Position numbers and translations under genes: made by a program. Positions 1 through 5,794 of a stretch of DNA of 8,570 nucleotides are shown here, piece by piece. The notes beneath the pieces are model-generated. The model did no database searches and was not told the DNA's origin. It saw nothing but the letters and a program-made list of their open reading frames with translations. Source of the stretch: Owenweeksia sp. TMED14 (lineage in GTDB: Bacteria; Bacteroidota; Bacteroidia; Flavobacteriales; Schleiferiaceae); the NCBI GenBank assembly GCA_002167805.1, contig NHBT01000028.1, positions 68,519 to 77,088 of the forward strand, in the 5' to 3' direction. Within the stretch, counting starts at the first letter, position 1. Each line of letters begins with the position of its first letter.

Positions 1-1
1 A

Positions 2-511
2 CTTTGATTCAATATCGTTCACCCCCTCAAAGCGACTTCCTAATAATTTTAATTGATCGGGTTCTTCACTAACCCATGTTGTTTTTAATTCCCCAAAATC
101 ATTAACCTCAAAAATCAAAGTAACTCCTGGATAAAGGTTTTCCATTCGCCCTTTTTTGAATCCTTTAACATTTACTCTTTCATCAGTTCCATTAATAAAA
201 AAATTGTATAAGCTTGTAGTAGGCTCCATGGATACCCATTCGGTTTCTTTGCAACCCTCGAATCGTTCAGTAAAGACATAAAAATCATTTGAATCAGCAG
301 ATCCCGGACCTCTAAGAGCAAACCTCAGACCATTTTTAAGAATCCAAATTCTTGCATTATCAGTATGAAGTTGAGCATTTACCTCTTTCGGCCATTGTCC
401 TTTATTTGGAATAAATTGGGCTCGATTACGATCATGAATTGTAACCTGAGCATTTAAGCTTCCAGTTATAAAAATGAAAAAAAAATATCTCAATAAGAAC
501 TGAAATTGCAT
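2..511 (-). CDS. Secreted protein with DUF7948-like N-terminal domain (partial, C-terminus beyond left edge)
   Basis: This is a partial gene: 170 codons are readable from the ATG at 511 down to base 2, with no stop inside the window. Residues 1-22 form a signal peptide: a short polar start, a hydrophobic run rich in Phe/Ile/Leu, then LNAQ, a cleavage site typical of Bacteroidota. The mature part opens with FIPNKGQWPKEV (33-44) and ILKNGLRFAL (57-66), continues with SLYNFFING (100-108) and ENLYPGVTLIF (124-134), and ends near RFEGVNDIE. This series (NKGQW, KNG, YN-F--G, LYPG, FEGV) is the pattern of DUF7948, the N-terminal domain of large exported Bacteroidota proteins that often carry repeats and a type IX secretion sorting signal. 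The sorting domain would lie outside the window, so export by that route is inferred. No in-frame start exists upstream of 511 before a stop. A one-mismatch -7 box (CACTTTTG, 525-532) precedes it. Its ligand or role is unknown. Confidence 0.8.
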   Translation of the reverse strand, partial: MQFQFLLRYFFFIFITGSLNAQVTIHDRNRAQFIPNKGQWPKEVNAQLHTDNARIWILKNGLRFALRGPGSADSNDFYVFTERFEGCKETEWVSMEPTTSLYNFFINGTDERVNVKGFKKGRMENLYPGVTLIFEVNDFGELKTTWVSEEPDQLKLLGSRFEGVNDIESK

Positions 512-575
512 AATTGGTAAGTTACAAAAGTGAGCAATTTGTTTAGTACACCTCCTAACATCTTATTTAAAAAGA

Positions 576-1685
576 CTATTCAGTTTCAAAATCCTTATTT
601 ATAGTTCCATCCGCCATCAAAAAAGCTTTCAAAAACCCATCAATATTTCCATCAAGAACTGAATCTGGATCTGAAGACTCTAAGGAGGTCCGTACATCTT
701 TTACTAGTTTATATGGGTGAAGTACATAGTTCCGAATTTGTGAGCCCCATTCAATCTTCATTTTTCCAGCTTCAATATCATCGCGGTGAGCTAATTTCTT
801 TTTAAGCTCAATCTCATAAAGTTGAGATTTCAGCATTTGCATCGCTCGTGCCCGATTGTCATGCTGCGATCGAGTTTCCGAACATTGAATCTGAATACCC
901 GATGGTTTGTGATTTAGCTGTACTTTGGTTTCAACCTTATTTACGTTTTGCCCTCCAGCACCACTTGAACGTGCCGTAGTGATTTCGATATCGGCAGGAT
1001 TGATCTCAATTTGAATGGTATCATCTATAAGTGGGTAAACATAAACTGAGACAAAAGATGTGTGTCTTTTTGCATTACTATCAAAAGGACTTATTCTAAC
1101 TAATCTGTGAACTCCATTTTCTCCTTTCAAATAGCCAAAAACATAATCTCCATCAATCTCAAGAGTCACAGTTTTTACCCCAGCGACATCCCCTTCCTGA
1201 AAGTTTAATTCTCGGACTTTATGCTTGTTTCGCTCAGCCCATCTCAGATACATTCTCATCAACATCCCAGCCCAGTCACAAGACTCCGTACCTCCAGCAC
1301 CTGCTGTAATTTGAATAACACAAGATAATTTATCCTCTTCTCCTGATAGCATATTTCTGAATTCCATGTCACCAAGCTCATCTTCAAACTTCTGAACTGC
1401 TTGATTAACCTCTAATTCTGAAAGCCCCCCCTCCTTAAAAAAATCTATTGATAATTCCACTTCATTATATAGAGACTCTATTCTTTGGTATCCTTCAATC
1501 CAATATTTTATCTCACGAATATTCCTCATGACTGCCTCAGCTTTAGATGAATCATTCCAAAAATTAGGATCTAGAGTTAACTCCTCCTCATTCCGCAATT
1601 TGATTTTTTGTTCCTCAATATGAATGGTTTTCTTGAGGGCATTTAAACGAGATTTATAACCTTTGAGTTGATCATTTGAAATCAT
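576..1685 (-). CDS. prfB: Peptide chain release factor 2 (RF2)
   Basis: RF2 is the class I release factor that reads UGA and UAA in the ribosomal A site and triggers peptidyl-tRNA hydrolysis in the cytoplasm. At 369 residues it is of normal length. The N-terminal helical domain (about 1-110) is followed by [17 protein letters not shown] (126-142). The codon-recognition tripeptide SPF, which specifies UGA reading in RF2, is at 199-201. The catalytic loop [10 protein letters not shown] (241-250) carries the GGQ at 244-246. The residue before that loop, equivalent to E. coli position 246, is Ser240. [13 protein letters not shown] (313-325) is also conserved. Most bacterial prfB genes need a +1 frameshift at CTTTGA near codon 25. 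Here the whole protein is in one frame and the matching stretch ([13 protein letters not shown], 14-26) has no in-frame stop. The gene ends in TAG, which RF2 does not read. It is divergent from the threonine aldolase gene, 34 bases away. Confidence 0.97.
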   Translation of the reverse strand: MISNDQLKGYKSRLNALKKTIHIEEQKIKLRNEEELTLDPNFWNDSSKAEAVMRNIREIKYWIEGYQRIESLYNEVELSIDFFKEGGLSELEVNQAVQKFEDELGDMEFRNMLSGEEDKLSCVIQITAGAGGTESCDWAGMLMRMYLRWAERNKHKVRELNFQEGDVAGVKTVTLEIDGDYVFGYLKGENGVHRLVRISPFDSNAKRHTSFVSVYVYPLIDDTIQIEINPADIEITTARSSGAGGQNVNKVETKVQLNHKPSGIQIQCSETRSQHDNRARAMQMLKSQLYEIELKKKLAHRDDIEAGKMKIEWGSQIRNYVLHPYKLVKDVRTSLESSDPDSVLDGNIDGFLKAFLMADGTINKDFETE

Positions 1686-1689
1686 ATGA

Positions 1690-1697
1690 CAAAAGTA
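1690..1697 (-). promoter_or_regulatory. Candidate Bacteroidota -7 promoter box for prfB
   Basis: On the minus strand the sequence TACTTTTG matches the Bacteroidota -7 consensus TAnnTTTG exactly. Only four bases separate it from the prfB ATG at 1685. About 20 bases upstream, where a -33 TTG is expected, the sequence reads TGG, so that element is weak. Transcription from this box would begin at or within a few bases of the start codon, giving a leaderless or nearly leaderless message. This is inferred from consensus only. Confidence 0.45.
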
Positions 1698-1719
1698 AGG
1701 CGATCACTACCTTGGTACC

Positions 1720-2757
1720 ATGAAAAATTCTATTGCTGATTTTCGTTCAGATACTGTAACAAGGCCATCAAAGGGTATGCTTAATGCTATGCAGAAAGCA
1801 CTCATAGGTGATGATGTATTGGGTGATGACCCAACTGTGAAATATTTAGAAAGTATGGCATCAGAGATATTTGGGATGGAAGCAGGTTTATTTTGCCCGT
1901 CAGGAACGATGACTAACCAAATAGCAATCAATGTCCACTGTAATCCAGGAGAGGAATTAATTTGCTCGCCATTATCTCACATCTATAACTATGAAGGCGG
2001 CGGAGTTGCGTTTAATTCGGGCGTGCAAATAAGAACTGCTGGGGACAAATATGGAAGAATTTCAGCTGAGGAAGTAGAAAGTCTAATTCAACCTGAGATA
2101 GATGTTCATGCGGCCCAAACAAGCTTAATTGTTGTGGAAAACACCTCTAATAAAGGTGGAGGAACCTGCCTGGGATTACCGCTACTAAGAGAAATATCCA
2201 ATATTTCTAAAAAATATGGTATCAATTATCATCTAGATGGGGCAAGACTATTTAATGCAATGGTCAGAGATAACGAAACTCCAAAACAATATGATTTCTT
2301 CGACTCGATTTCGATTTGTCTAAGCAAAGGGCTCGGTGCTCCAATAGGATCCTTACTACTCAGCAATAAAGACTTCATTGAGCAAGGACGAAGAGTAAGA
2401 AAAAGGCTAGGTGGTGGAATGAGGCAAAGTGGGTATTTAGCTGCCGCTGGAATATATGCTCTAAAAAATAACATTAATCGACTTGGTGAAGATCACTTGC
2501 TAGCCCAAAAGATTAAAGACATTTTAAAAGAATTAGATTATATAGCAGAAATAAAACCTGTCCAAAGTAATATCATATTGTTCAGAGTGATTAAGTCTAT
2601 AAATCCCTCCGACCTATTCAATCATTTACAGAAAAATGGAGTTTATATTATTCTAATGGATAAAGAATGGATGCGAATTGTGACCCATCTAGATATTTCT
2701 AAAAAACATTTCCAAATGTTATCTGAAAGTCTTTATTCCTTTTCTTCTAAGATTTGA
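1720..2757 (+). CDS. ltaE: Low-specificity L-threonine aldolase (PLP-dependent)
   Basis: The enzyme cleaves L-threonine and L-allo-threonine to glycine and acetaldehyde, using pyridoxal phosphate, and also acts on related beta-hydroxy amino acids; it is cytosolic. The 345 residues match the beta-eliminating lyase/threonine aldolase family in length and motifs. DFRSDTVTRP (7-16) is the characteristic N-terminus. GDDVLGDDPTV (30-40) and CPSGTMTNQIAI (59-70) follow. His87 in SPLSHIYNYE is the ring-stacking residue. HLDGARLFNA (171-180) carries the Asp that pairs with the pyridine nitrogen. CLSKGLGAPIGS (200-211) carries Lys203, the expected Schiff-base lysine. RKRLGGGMRQSG (227-238) is also conserved. 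The ATG at 1720 is chosen because the motif begins just after it. No Shine-Dalgarno sequence precedes it, as is normal in this phylum. Its 3' end overlaps the convergent recX gene by 25 bases. Whether it prefers one threonine epimer cannot be told from the sequence. Confidence 0.95.
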   Translation: MKNSIADFRSDTVTRPSKGMLNAMQKALIGDDVLGDDPTVKYLESMASEIFGMEAGLFCPSGTMTNQIAINVHCNPGEELICSPLSHIYNYEGGGVAFNSGVQIRTAGDKYGRISAEEVESLIQPEIDVHAAQTSLIVVENTSNKGGGTCLGLPLLREISNISKKYGINYHLDGARLFNAMVRDNETPKQYDFFDSISICLSKGLGAPIGSLLLSNKDFIEQGRRVRKRLGGGMRQSGYLAAAGIYALKNNINRLGEDHLLAQKIKDILKELDYIAEIKPVQSNIILFRVIKSINPSDLFNHLQKNGVYIILMDKEWMRIVTHLDISKKHFQMLSESLYSFSSKI

Positions 2758-3194
2758 AATATTAGTTCCTTTTCAAAACCTTTATTTGAAAAATACTTCA
2801 CTAGTTGATATTTATTTTTCGAGCTATTTCTGAGATAATATTTAGAAATCAAATCACTCAATGTTTTTGAATAATCATTTTCATCAATCTCAGAGATTCC
2901 AATTTCAATGCATCTATTGGAGATTCCTTTTGCCATAAGGTGTTTCTTAATTTTTAGACGCCCCCATTTTTTTATATTAAATTTTCCTCTGGAAAATGAA
3001 CGAGAAAACCTCTCTTCGGAAAGATAGCCTTCTGAAATCAGCACCGAAATAATCTCATTAATTGAGGGCTCAGGTAAACCCATCTTTGTCAGACGCATTT
3101 TGACCTCCAATTGACATCTATCCTGGTAAGTACAATATTTTTTGATGACGTCCTTAGCAACGTCGTGATCAAAAATTTTCTTATTCTGAAACAT
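2733..3194 (-). CDS. recX: Regulatory protein RecX
   Basis: RecX binds the RecA filament and limits its extension and activity during recombination and the DNA damage response. The 153-residue protein is built of the short helical repeats typical of RecX. CTYQDRCQLEVKMRL (21-35) is the first repeat, of the Bacteroidota C-Y--RC--EV type. The signature ISEGYLSEERFSRSFSRGKF (53-72) is followed by NIKKWGRLKIKKHLMAKGIS (73-92), and a final repeat holds LVKYFSNKGFEKELIFQIL. Basic residues dominate the middle, as expected for a partner of a DNA-bound filament. recA is not in the window. The gene lies 45 bases downstream of rng on the same strand and could be read as the last gene of that operon, although a weak hairpin lies between them. 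Its stop codon lies inside the end of the convergent aldolase gene (25-base overlap). The ATG at 3194 is the only start giving the full first repeat. Confidence 0.88.
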   Translation of the reverse strand: MFQNKKIFDHDVAKDVIKKYCTYQDRCQLEVKMRLTKMGLPEPSINEIISVLISEGYLSEERFSRSFSRGKFNIKKWGRLKIKKHLMAKGISNRCIEIGISEIDENDYSKTLSDLISKYYLRNSSKNKYQLVKYFSNKGFEKELIFQILEEKE

Positions 3195-3207
3195 TTAAAG
3201 TAAAAAT

Positions 3208-3231
3208 AGTTCAAGCAAAAAAATTGCTCAA
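3208..3231 (-). terminator. Weak hairpin between rng and recX, possible terminator or processing site
   Basis: In minus-strand RNA, the bases from 3231 to 3224 (UUGAGCAA) can pair with those from 3218 to 3211 (UUGCUUGA) around a five-U loop. The result is an eight-pair stem with two G-U wobbles. ACUAUUUUU follows. The wobbles become A-C mismatches on the other strand, so the structure favours the rng-to-recX direction. With so few G-C pairs it may attenuate rather than stop transcription. This was judged by eye, with no energy calculation. Confidence 0.35.
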
Positions 3232-3239
3232 ACCATTTT

Positions 3240-4790
3240 TTAACCTAATTTTTGATTCCTTGAATCAGCAAATCGATATTCTAGCATCTTAAAAGCATCT
3301 CTGTCAACAACTTCTAATCGCATTCCATACAAACGAGACCATTTTTTAAATCTACGATTCCATAAATATCCAGTTGTCAAGTATGCGTGAATGAATGGAT
3401 GTACATGAAGATAAACGGTTTCATTTCTACCCTTTGACTTCATTCTACTAACAATTTGATCAAATTTTTGCTCAAGAGCAGTAATCATCGTAATCGGTGC
3501 TTCAACGAGACTATCAGGGTTCTCTTCTTTAGTCTCTATCCTTTTCGCAGGTCGGACTCTTTGTCTTGTAATCTCAATTAAACCAAACTTAGAAGGAGGA
3601 AGTATCTTATGACGGGCTCTATCATCAGACATTACTTCTTTCATCTTCTCAAATAGCGCTTTTCTATGTTCAGAAGTATTCATATCTATAAAATCAATAC
3701 AAATTATCCCTCCCATATCGCGAAGTCTCAATTGTCTTCCAATCTCCTCAGCGGCAATTAGGTTTACAGCCAAAGCATTTTCCTCTTGACTTTCACCTTT
3801 TCTTGAACGATTACCACTATTCACATCAATGACATGCATCGCTTCTGTATGTTCAATAATCAAATAAGTGCCTTTGCCCATATTTACTGTCCTTCCAAAA
3901 GAAGACTTTAGTTGTCGATCAACCCCATATTGCTGAAATATTGGTACTGCTGAATTGTGAAATTTTACTATTGAGGCCTTTTCTGGCGCAATCGAAACAA
4001 TAAAGTCTTTGATTTCATTGTGAAGATTCTCATCATCAACTACAATTTGGTCAAAAGAGTCATTAAAAACATCTCTTAGATAAGCACTGGCTCTGTTCAT
4101 CTCTTGCAAAACACATTTTTTAGGCTTTGCATTACGTAAATTTCTATGAAGAATTTTCCACCTCTTCAATAAATCGGCTAAATCAGCCTTTAAATCTTTT
4201 GGTGATGCACCATCAGCGACGGTGCGAACAATCACGCCAAATCCTTTTGGGCGCATTGCTTGAACAAGCTTACGCAGTCTATCCTTCTCTTTTCTTTCAC
4301 GGATTTTCTGAGACACGGATATTCTATCCGTAAATGGAACTAGAACAATAAATCTTCCAGCAATCGAAATCTCAGATGTAACCCTTGGACCTTTGGTCGA
4401 AATAGGTTCCTTTACTACTTGAACCAGGGCTTCGTTTCCAGGTTTAAGAACATTATCCATATCTCCATCTTTCTTTATTTGAGGAAGGAGCCCGAAATCA
4501 GCAATGTTTGAAGACTGTTTTCCGAGATGAACTTTTTTATTAAAGGATAACCATGAAGAAATTTGTGGTCCTAAGTCGTGATAATGTAGAAAGGCATCTT
4601 TTTCATATCCTACATCAATAAAAGCAGCATTTAAACTGGTTGCGAGCTTTCGCACCTGGCCTAAATAAACATCGCCAACAGAAAATTGCTGTTTGGCATC
4701 TTCATTGACTAACTCGACTAGGCGACCGTTCTTCAGAAGGGAAATAACTGCGTTCGACTCATTCGATTGAATGATTAACTCGGTACGCAT
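3240..4790 (-). CDS. rng: Ribonuclease G (RNase E/G family endoribonuclease)
   Basis: RNase E/G enzymes cut single-stranded RNA at AU-rich sites, with roles in 16S rRNA 5'-end maturation and mRNA turnover in the cytoplasm. At 516 residues it has the length of RNase G and lacks the long RNase E scaffold tail. It starts with RTELIIQSNESNAVISLL (2-19). An S1-type RNA-binding region (about 36-130) contains VGDVYLGQVRKL and NAAFIDVGYEKDAFL and has a long insertion (about 71-115). A 5'-sensor-like region follows (GPRVTSEISIAGRF, 134-147). The DNase I-like catalytic part has IDVNSG with Asp322 and CIDFIDM with Asp366, matching the two metal-binding aspartates of E. coli RNase E (303 and 346). LRLRDMGG and SKFGLIEITRQRVRP (400-414) are conserved. 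The CPxC zinc-link expected just after this is absent: the stretch reads RIETKEENPDSLVEAPI. It starts 12 bases after the basic peptide gene and is the last or second-last gene of the HU operon. Confidence 0.94.
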   Translation of the reverse strand: MRTELIIQSNESNAVISLLKNGRLVELVNEDAKQQFSVGDVYLGQVRKLATSLNAAFIDVGYEKDAFLHYHDLGPQISSWLSFNKKVHLGKQSSNIADFGLLPQIKKDGDMDNVLKPGNEALVQVVKEPISTKGPRVTSEISIAGRFIVLVPFTDRISVSQKIRERKEKDRLRKLVQAMRPKGFGVIVRTVADGASPKDLKADLADLLKRWKILHRNLRNAKPKKCVLQEMNRASAYLRDVFNDSFDQIVVDDENLHNEIKDFIVSIAPEKASIVKFHNSAVPIFQQYGVDRQLKSSFGRTVNMGKGTYLIIEHTEAMHVIDVNSGNRSRKGESQEENALAVNLIAAEEIGRQLRLRDMGGIICIDFIDMNTSEHRKALFEKMKEVMSDDRARHKILPPSKFGLIEITRQRVRPAKRIETKEENPDSLVEAPITMITALEQKFDQIVSRMKSKGRNETVYLHVHPFIHAYLTTGYLWNRRFKKWSRLYGMRLEVVDRDAFKMLEYRFADSRNQKLG

Positions 4791-4802
4791 AACTAAATCT
4801 AT

Positions 4803-4892
4803 TTATTTCTTCTTGTGACGGTTTTTGCGCAAGCGCTTTTTCCTTTTATGTGTTGCCATCTTATGGCGTTTTCTTTTTTTACCGCTAGGCAT
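4803..4892 (-). CDS. 29-residue basic AURKAIP1/COX24-type peptide, probable small ribosomal protein
   Basis: A very short ATG-to-TAA frame of 29 codons encodes a peptide starting MPSGKKRKRHKMATHKRKK and ending RHKKK. More than half of its residues are Lys or Arg, with three His. This is the pattern of the short Bacteroidota proteins called AURKAIP1/COX24 domain-containing, whose eukaryotic relatives include mitoribosomal protein mS38 and which resemble the actinobacterial small-subunit protein bS22. From that family I infer binding to rRNA in the small subunit. The frame is preserved through a Lys/Arg-rich run with mixed AAA, AAG, AGA, AGG and CGC codons, which argues against chance low-complexity DNA. 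It is placed 25 bases after the TPR gene and 12 bases before rng on the same strand, so it is cotranscribed with the RNase that trims rRNA. It is easily missed by gene callers because of its length. Confidence 0.85.
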   Translation of the reverse strand: MPSGKKRKRHKMATHKRKKRLRKNRHKKK

Positions 4893-4917
4893 AATATTAT
4901 TTATTTAAATGAAACAA

Positions 4918-5421
4918 TCATTGAACTTCTTTGACTTCCGATTGAATTTCCCCTTGATAGCTCTCCAATAGAGTTCTCAATTCAGAGTCACGGGATGAAT
5001 TAGGAAACAATTCCAGATAATTTTTTAAATCTTCAACTGCACCATTTTTCTCTCCTTTTTGGAACCGAGCTATTGCCAAAGATTCTATGGCATACTCATC
5101 TGATGAGTTAATTCTAAGTACTTTTTTAAAACGATCAATAGCTTTATTCCACTGTCCGGACATAATTGAAAACTGTCCTAGATAGAATTGTGCATCACGA
5201 TGATTAGAATCAACTTCGACAACTTCCCGGAGGGCAAAAATTGCTTCCATGGGGTTACCTTCTCCTGACTCAATCATTTTTACCGCTGATCGAACTTTAG
5301 TATCTAATATATTTTGATTTGTATTTTTATCTGAAAACTCTTTTGAAACATTAGGAAATACAAGAACCATAGACATTATAATGCCTACTAGAGTTATTGC
5401 TAAAATCCCAGAACGTTTCAT
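4918..5421 (-). CDS. Membrane-anchored tetratricopeptide repeat protein
   Basis: The 167-residue protein has one hydrophobic segment near its N-terminus (about 6-23, AITLVGIIMSMVLVFPN) after a short basic start (MKR). This reads as a signal anchor or uncleaved signal with the rest outside the cytoplasmic membrane. The remainder is helical with tetratricopeptide repeats at about 44-75, 76-109 and 110-143. The clearest are DAQFYLGQFSIMSGQWNKAI (76-95) and the unit with ALRE-VVEVDSNH. They end in the usual acidic or proline turns (VEVDSN, LRINSS, LELFPN). TPR units form protein-binding surfaces, but the partner is not evident. Its start is one base after the HU stop codon, so translation is probably coupled. 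The C-terminal tail (about 150-167) is acidic and likely flexible. No specific function can be assigned. Confidence 0.85.
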   Translation of the reverse strand: MKRSGILAITLVGIIMSMVLVFPNVSKEFSDKNTNQNILDTKVRSAVKMIESGEGNPMEAIFALREVVEVDSNHRDAQFYLGQFSIMSGQWNKAIDRFKKVLRINSSDEYAIESLAIARFQKGEKNGAVEDLKNYLELFPNSSRDSELRTLLESYQGEIQSEVKEVQ

Positions 5422-5422
5422 T

Positions 5423-5713
5423 TTATTTTACGGACACATTACTCTTCACCTGGTCAGCAAAAACTTTTGCTGGCTTAAAAGCCGGAATATAGTGAGCTGG
5501 TATTATTAATGTAGTATTTTTTGAAATATTTCTTCCTGTTTTCTCTGCTCTCTTTTTGAGTATAAAACTTCCAAAACCTCTTAAATATACATTTTCGCCA
5601 GACTCCATGTTCGTCTTCACTTCATGCATGAAATTTTCTACAACCGCTAAAACATCTGACTTTTCCATTCCAGTTCTGTCAGCAATTTTAGTAACGATAT
5701 CCGCTTTTGTCAT
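5423..5713 (-). CDS. HU/IHF-family DNA-binding protein
   Basis: HU-type proteins bind and bend DNA as dimers and organise the nucleoid. Starting from the ATG at 5713 the protein has 96 residues, the family norm. MTKADIVTKIADRTGMEKSD gives the two N-terminal helices, ENFMHEVKTNMESGENVYLRGFGSF (26-50) the dimer core with the conserved GFGSF, and the DNA-binding arm and return (51-84) end in IPAFKPAK. The arm tip reads RNISKN where E. coli-type HU and IHF have RNPxTG, so the DNA-intercalating proline is missing; this arm type is common in Bacteroidota. A frame open up to a TTG at 5794 would add 27 residues, but that extension covers the promoter and has no family counterpart, so the ATG is preferred. 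It heads the operon with the TPR protein, basic peptide and rng, and is divergent from mutY. Confidence 0.93.
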   Translation of the reverse strand: MTKADIVTKIADRTGMEKSDVLAVVENFMHEVKTNMESGENVYLRGFGSFILKKRAEKTGRNISKNTTLIIPAHYIPAFKPAKVFADQVKSNVSVK

Positions 5714-5719
5714 ATTGAT

Positions 5720-5727
5720 TAATTTTG
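5720..5727 (+). promoter_or_regulatory. Candidate -7 box for mutY
   Basis: TAATTTTG matches TAnnTTTG on the plus strand and would start transcription near 5733, giving a leader of roughly 60 bases to the mutY ATG. No -33 TTG is seen at the expected distance upstream, so support is limited to one element in AT-rich DNA. If real, the mutY and HU transcripts overlap at their 5' ends. Confidence 0.25.
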
Positions 5728-5734
5728 ATGTTAG

Positions 5735-5747
5735 CCCTTTAAAAGGG
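5735..5747. repeat. Short inverted repeat in the HU leader
   Basis: CCCTTT and AAAGGG are perfect six-base arms around a single A. They lie between the predicted HU transcription start and its ATG, and just downstream of a candidate mutY -7 box. A direct repeat TTAGC flanks the element (5731-5735 and 5754-5758). A one-base centre suits a protein operator better than an RNA hairpin. AT-richness makes chance occurrence quite possible. Confidence 0.3.
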
Positions 5748-5763
5748 TTTAAATTAGCGGCCG

Positions 5764-5794
5764 CAAAGTTATGTAATTGAGAACGATTCGACAA
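5764..5794 (-). promoter_or_regulatory. Bacteroidota-type promoter of the HU operon
   Basis: On the minus strand there is a -33 TTG (5792-5794), a 20-base spacer and a -7 box TAACTTTG (5764-5771) that fits TAnnTTTG exactly. This is the best promoter match in the window. Transcription should begin near 5757-5760, leaving a leader of about 45 bases before the HU ATG at 5713. The leader contains the palindrome listed separately. The -33 element shares base 5794 with the first base of the divergent mutY start codon. Confidence 0.7.

Noticed and set aside
549..556. Perfect Shine-Dalgarno-like AGGAGGTG on the minus strand before the DUF7948 gene
   Set aside because: It lies about 38 bases upstream of the ATG, with an in-frame stop and no start codon nearby, and this phylum rarely uses such sites.
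1657..1665. TAACCTTTG as an ltaE -7 box on the plus strand, with a TTG near 1634
   Set aside because: It has one extra base compared with TAnnTTTG and lies inside the prfB coding sequence; too weak to list as a feature.
1707..1931. Antisense open frame of 74 codons opposite the aldolase start
   Set aside because: It is a shadow of ltaE with no family-like motifs. The same applies to the antisense frames at 2229-2474, 4127-4333, 5556-5780, 5903-6172, 6492-6755 and 7670-7900.
5714..5794. 27-residue N-terminal extension of the HU protein from a TTG codon
   Set aside because: The extension spans a full promoter match and the leader palindrome, and the ATG at 5713 gives the standard HU N-terminus and length.
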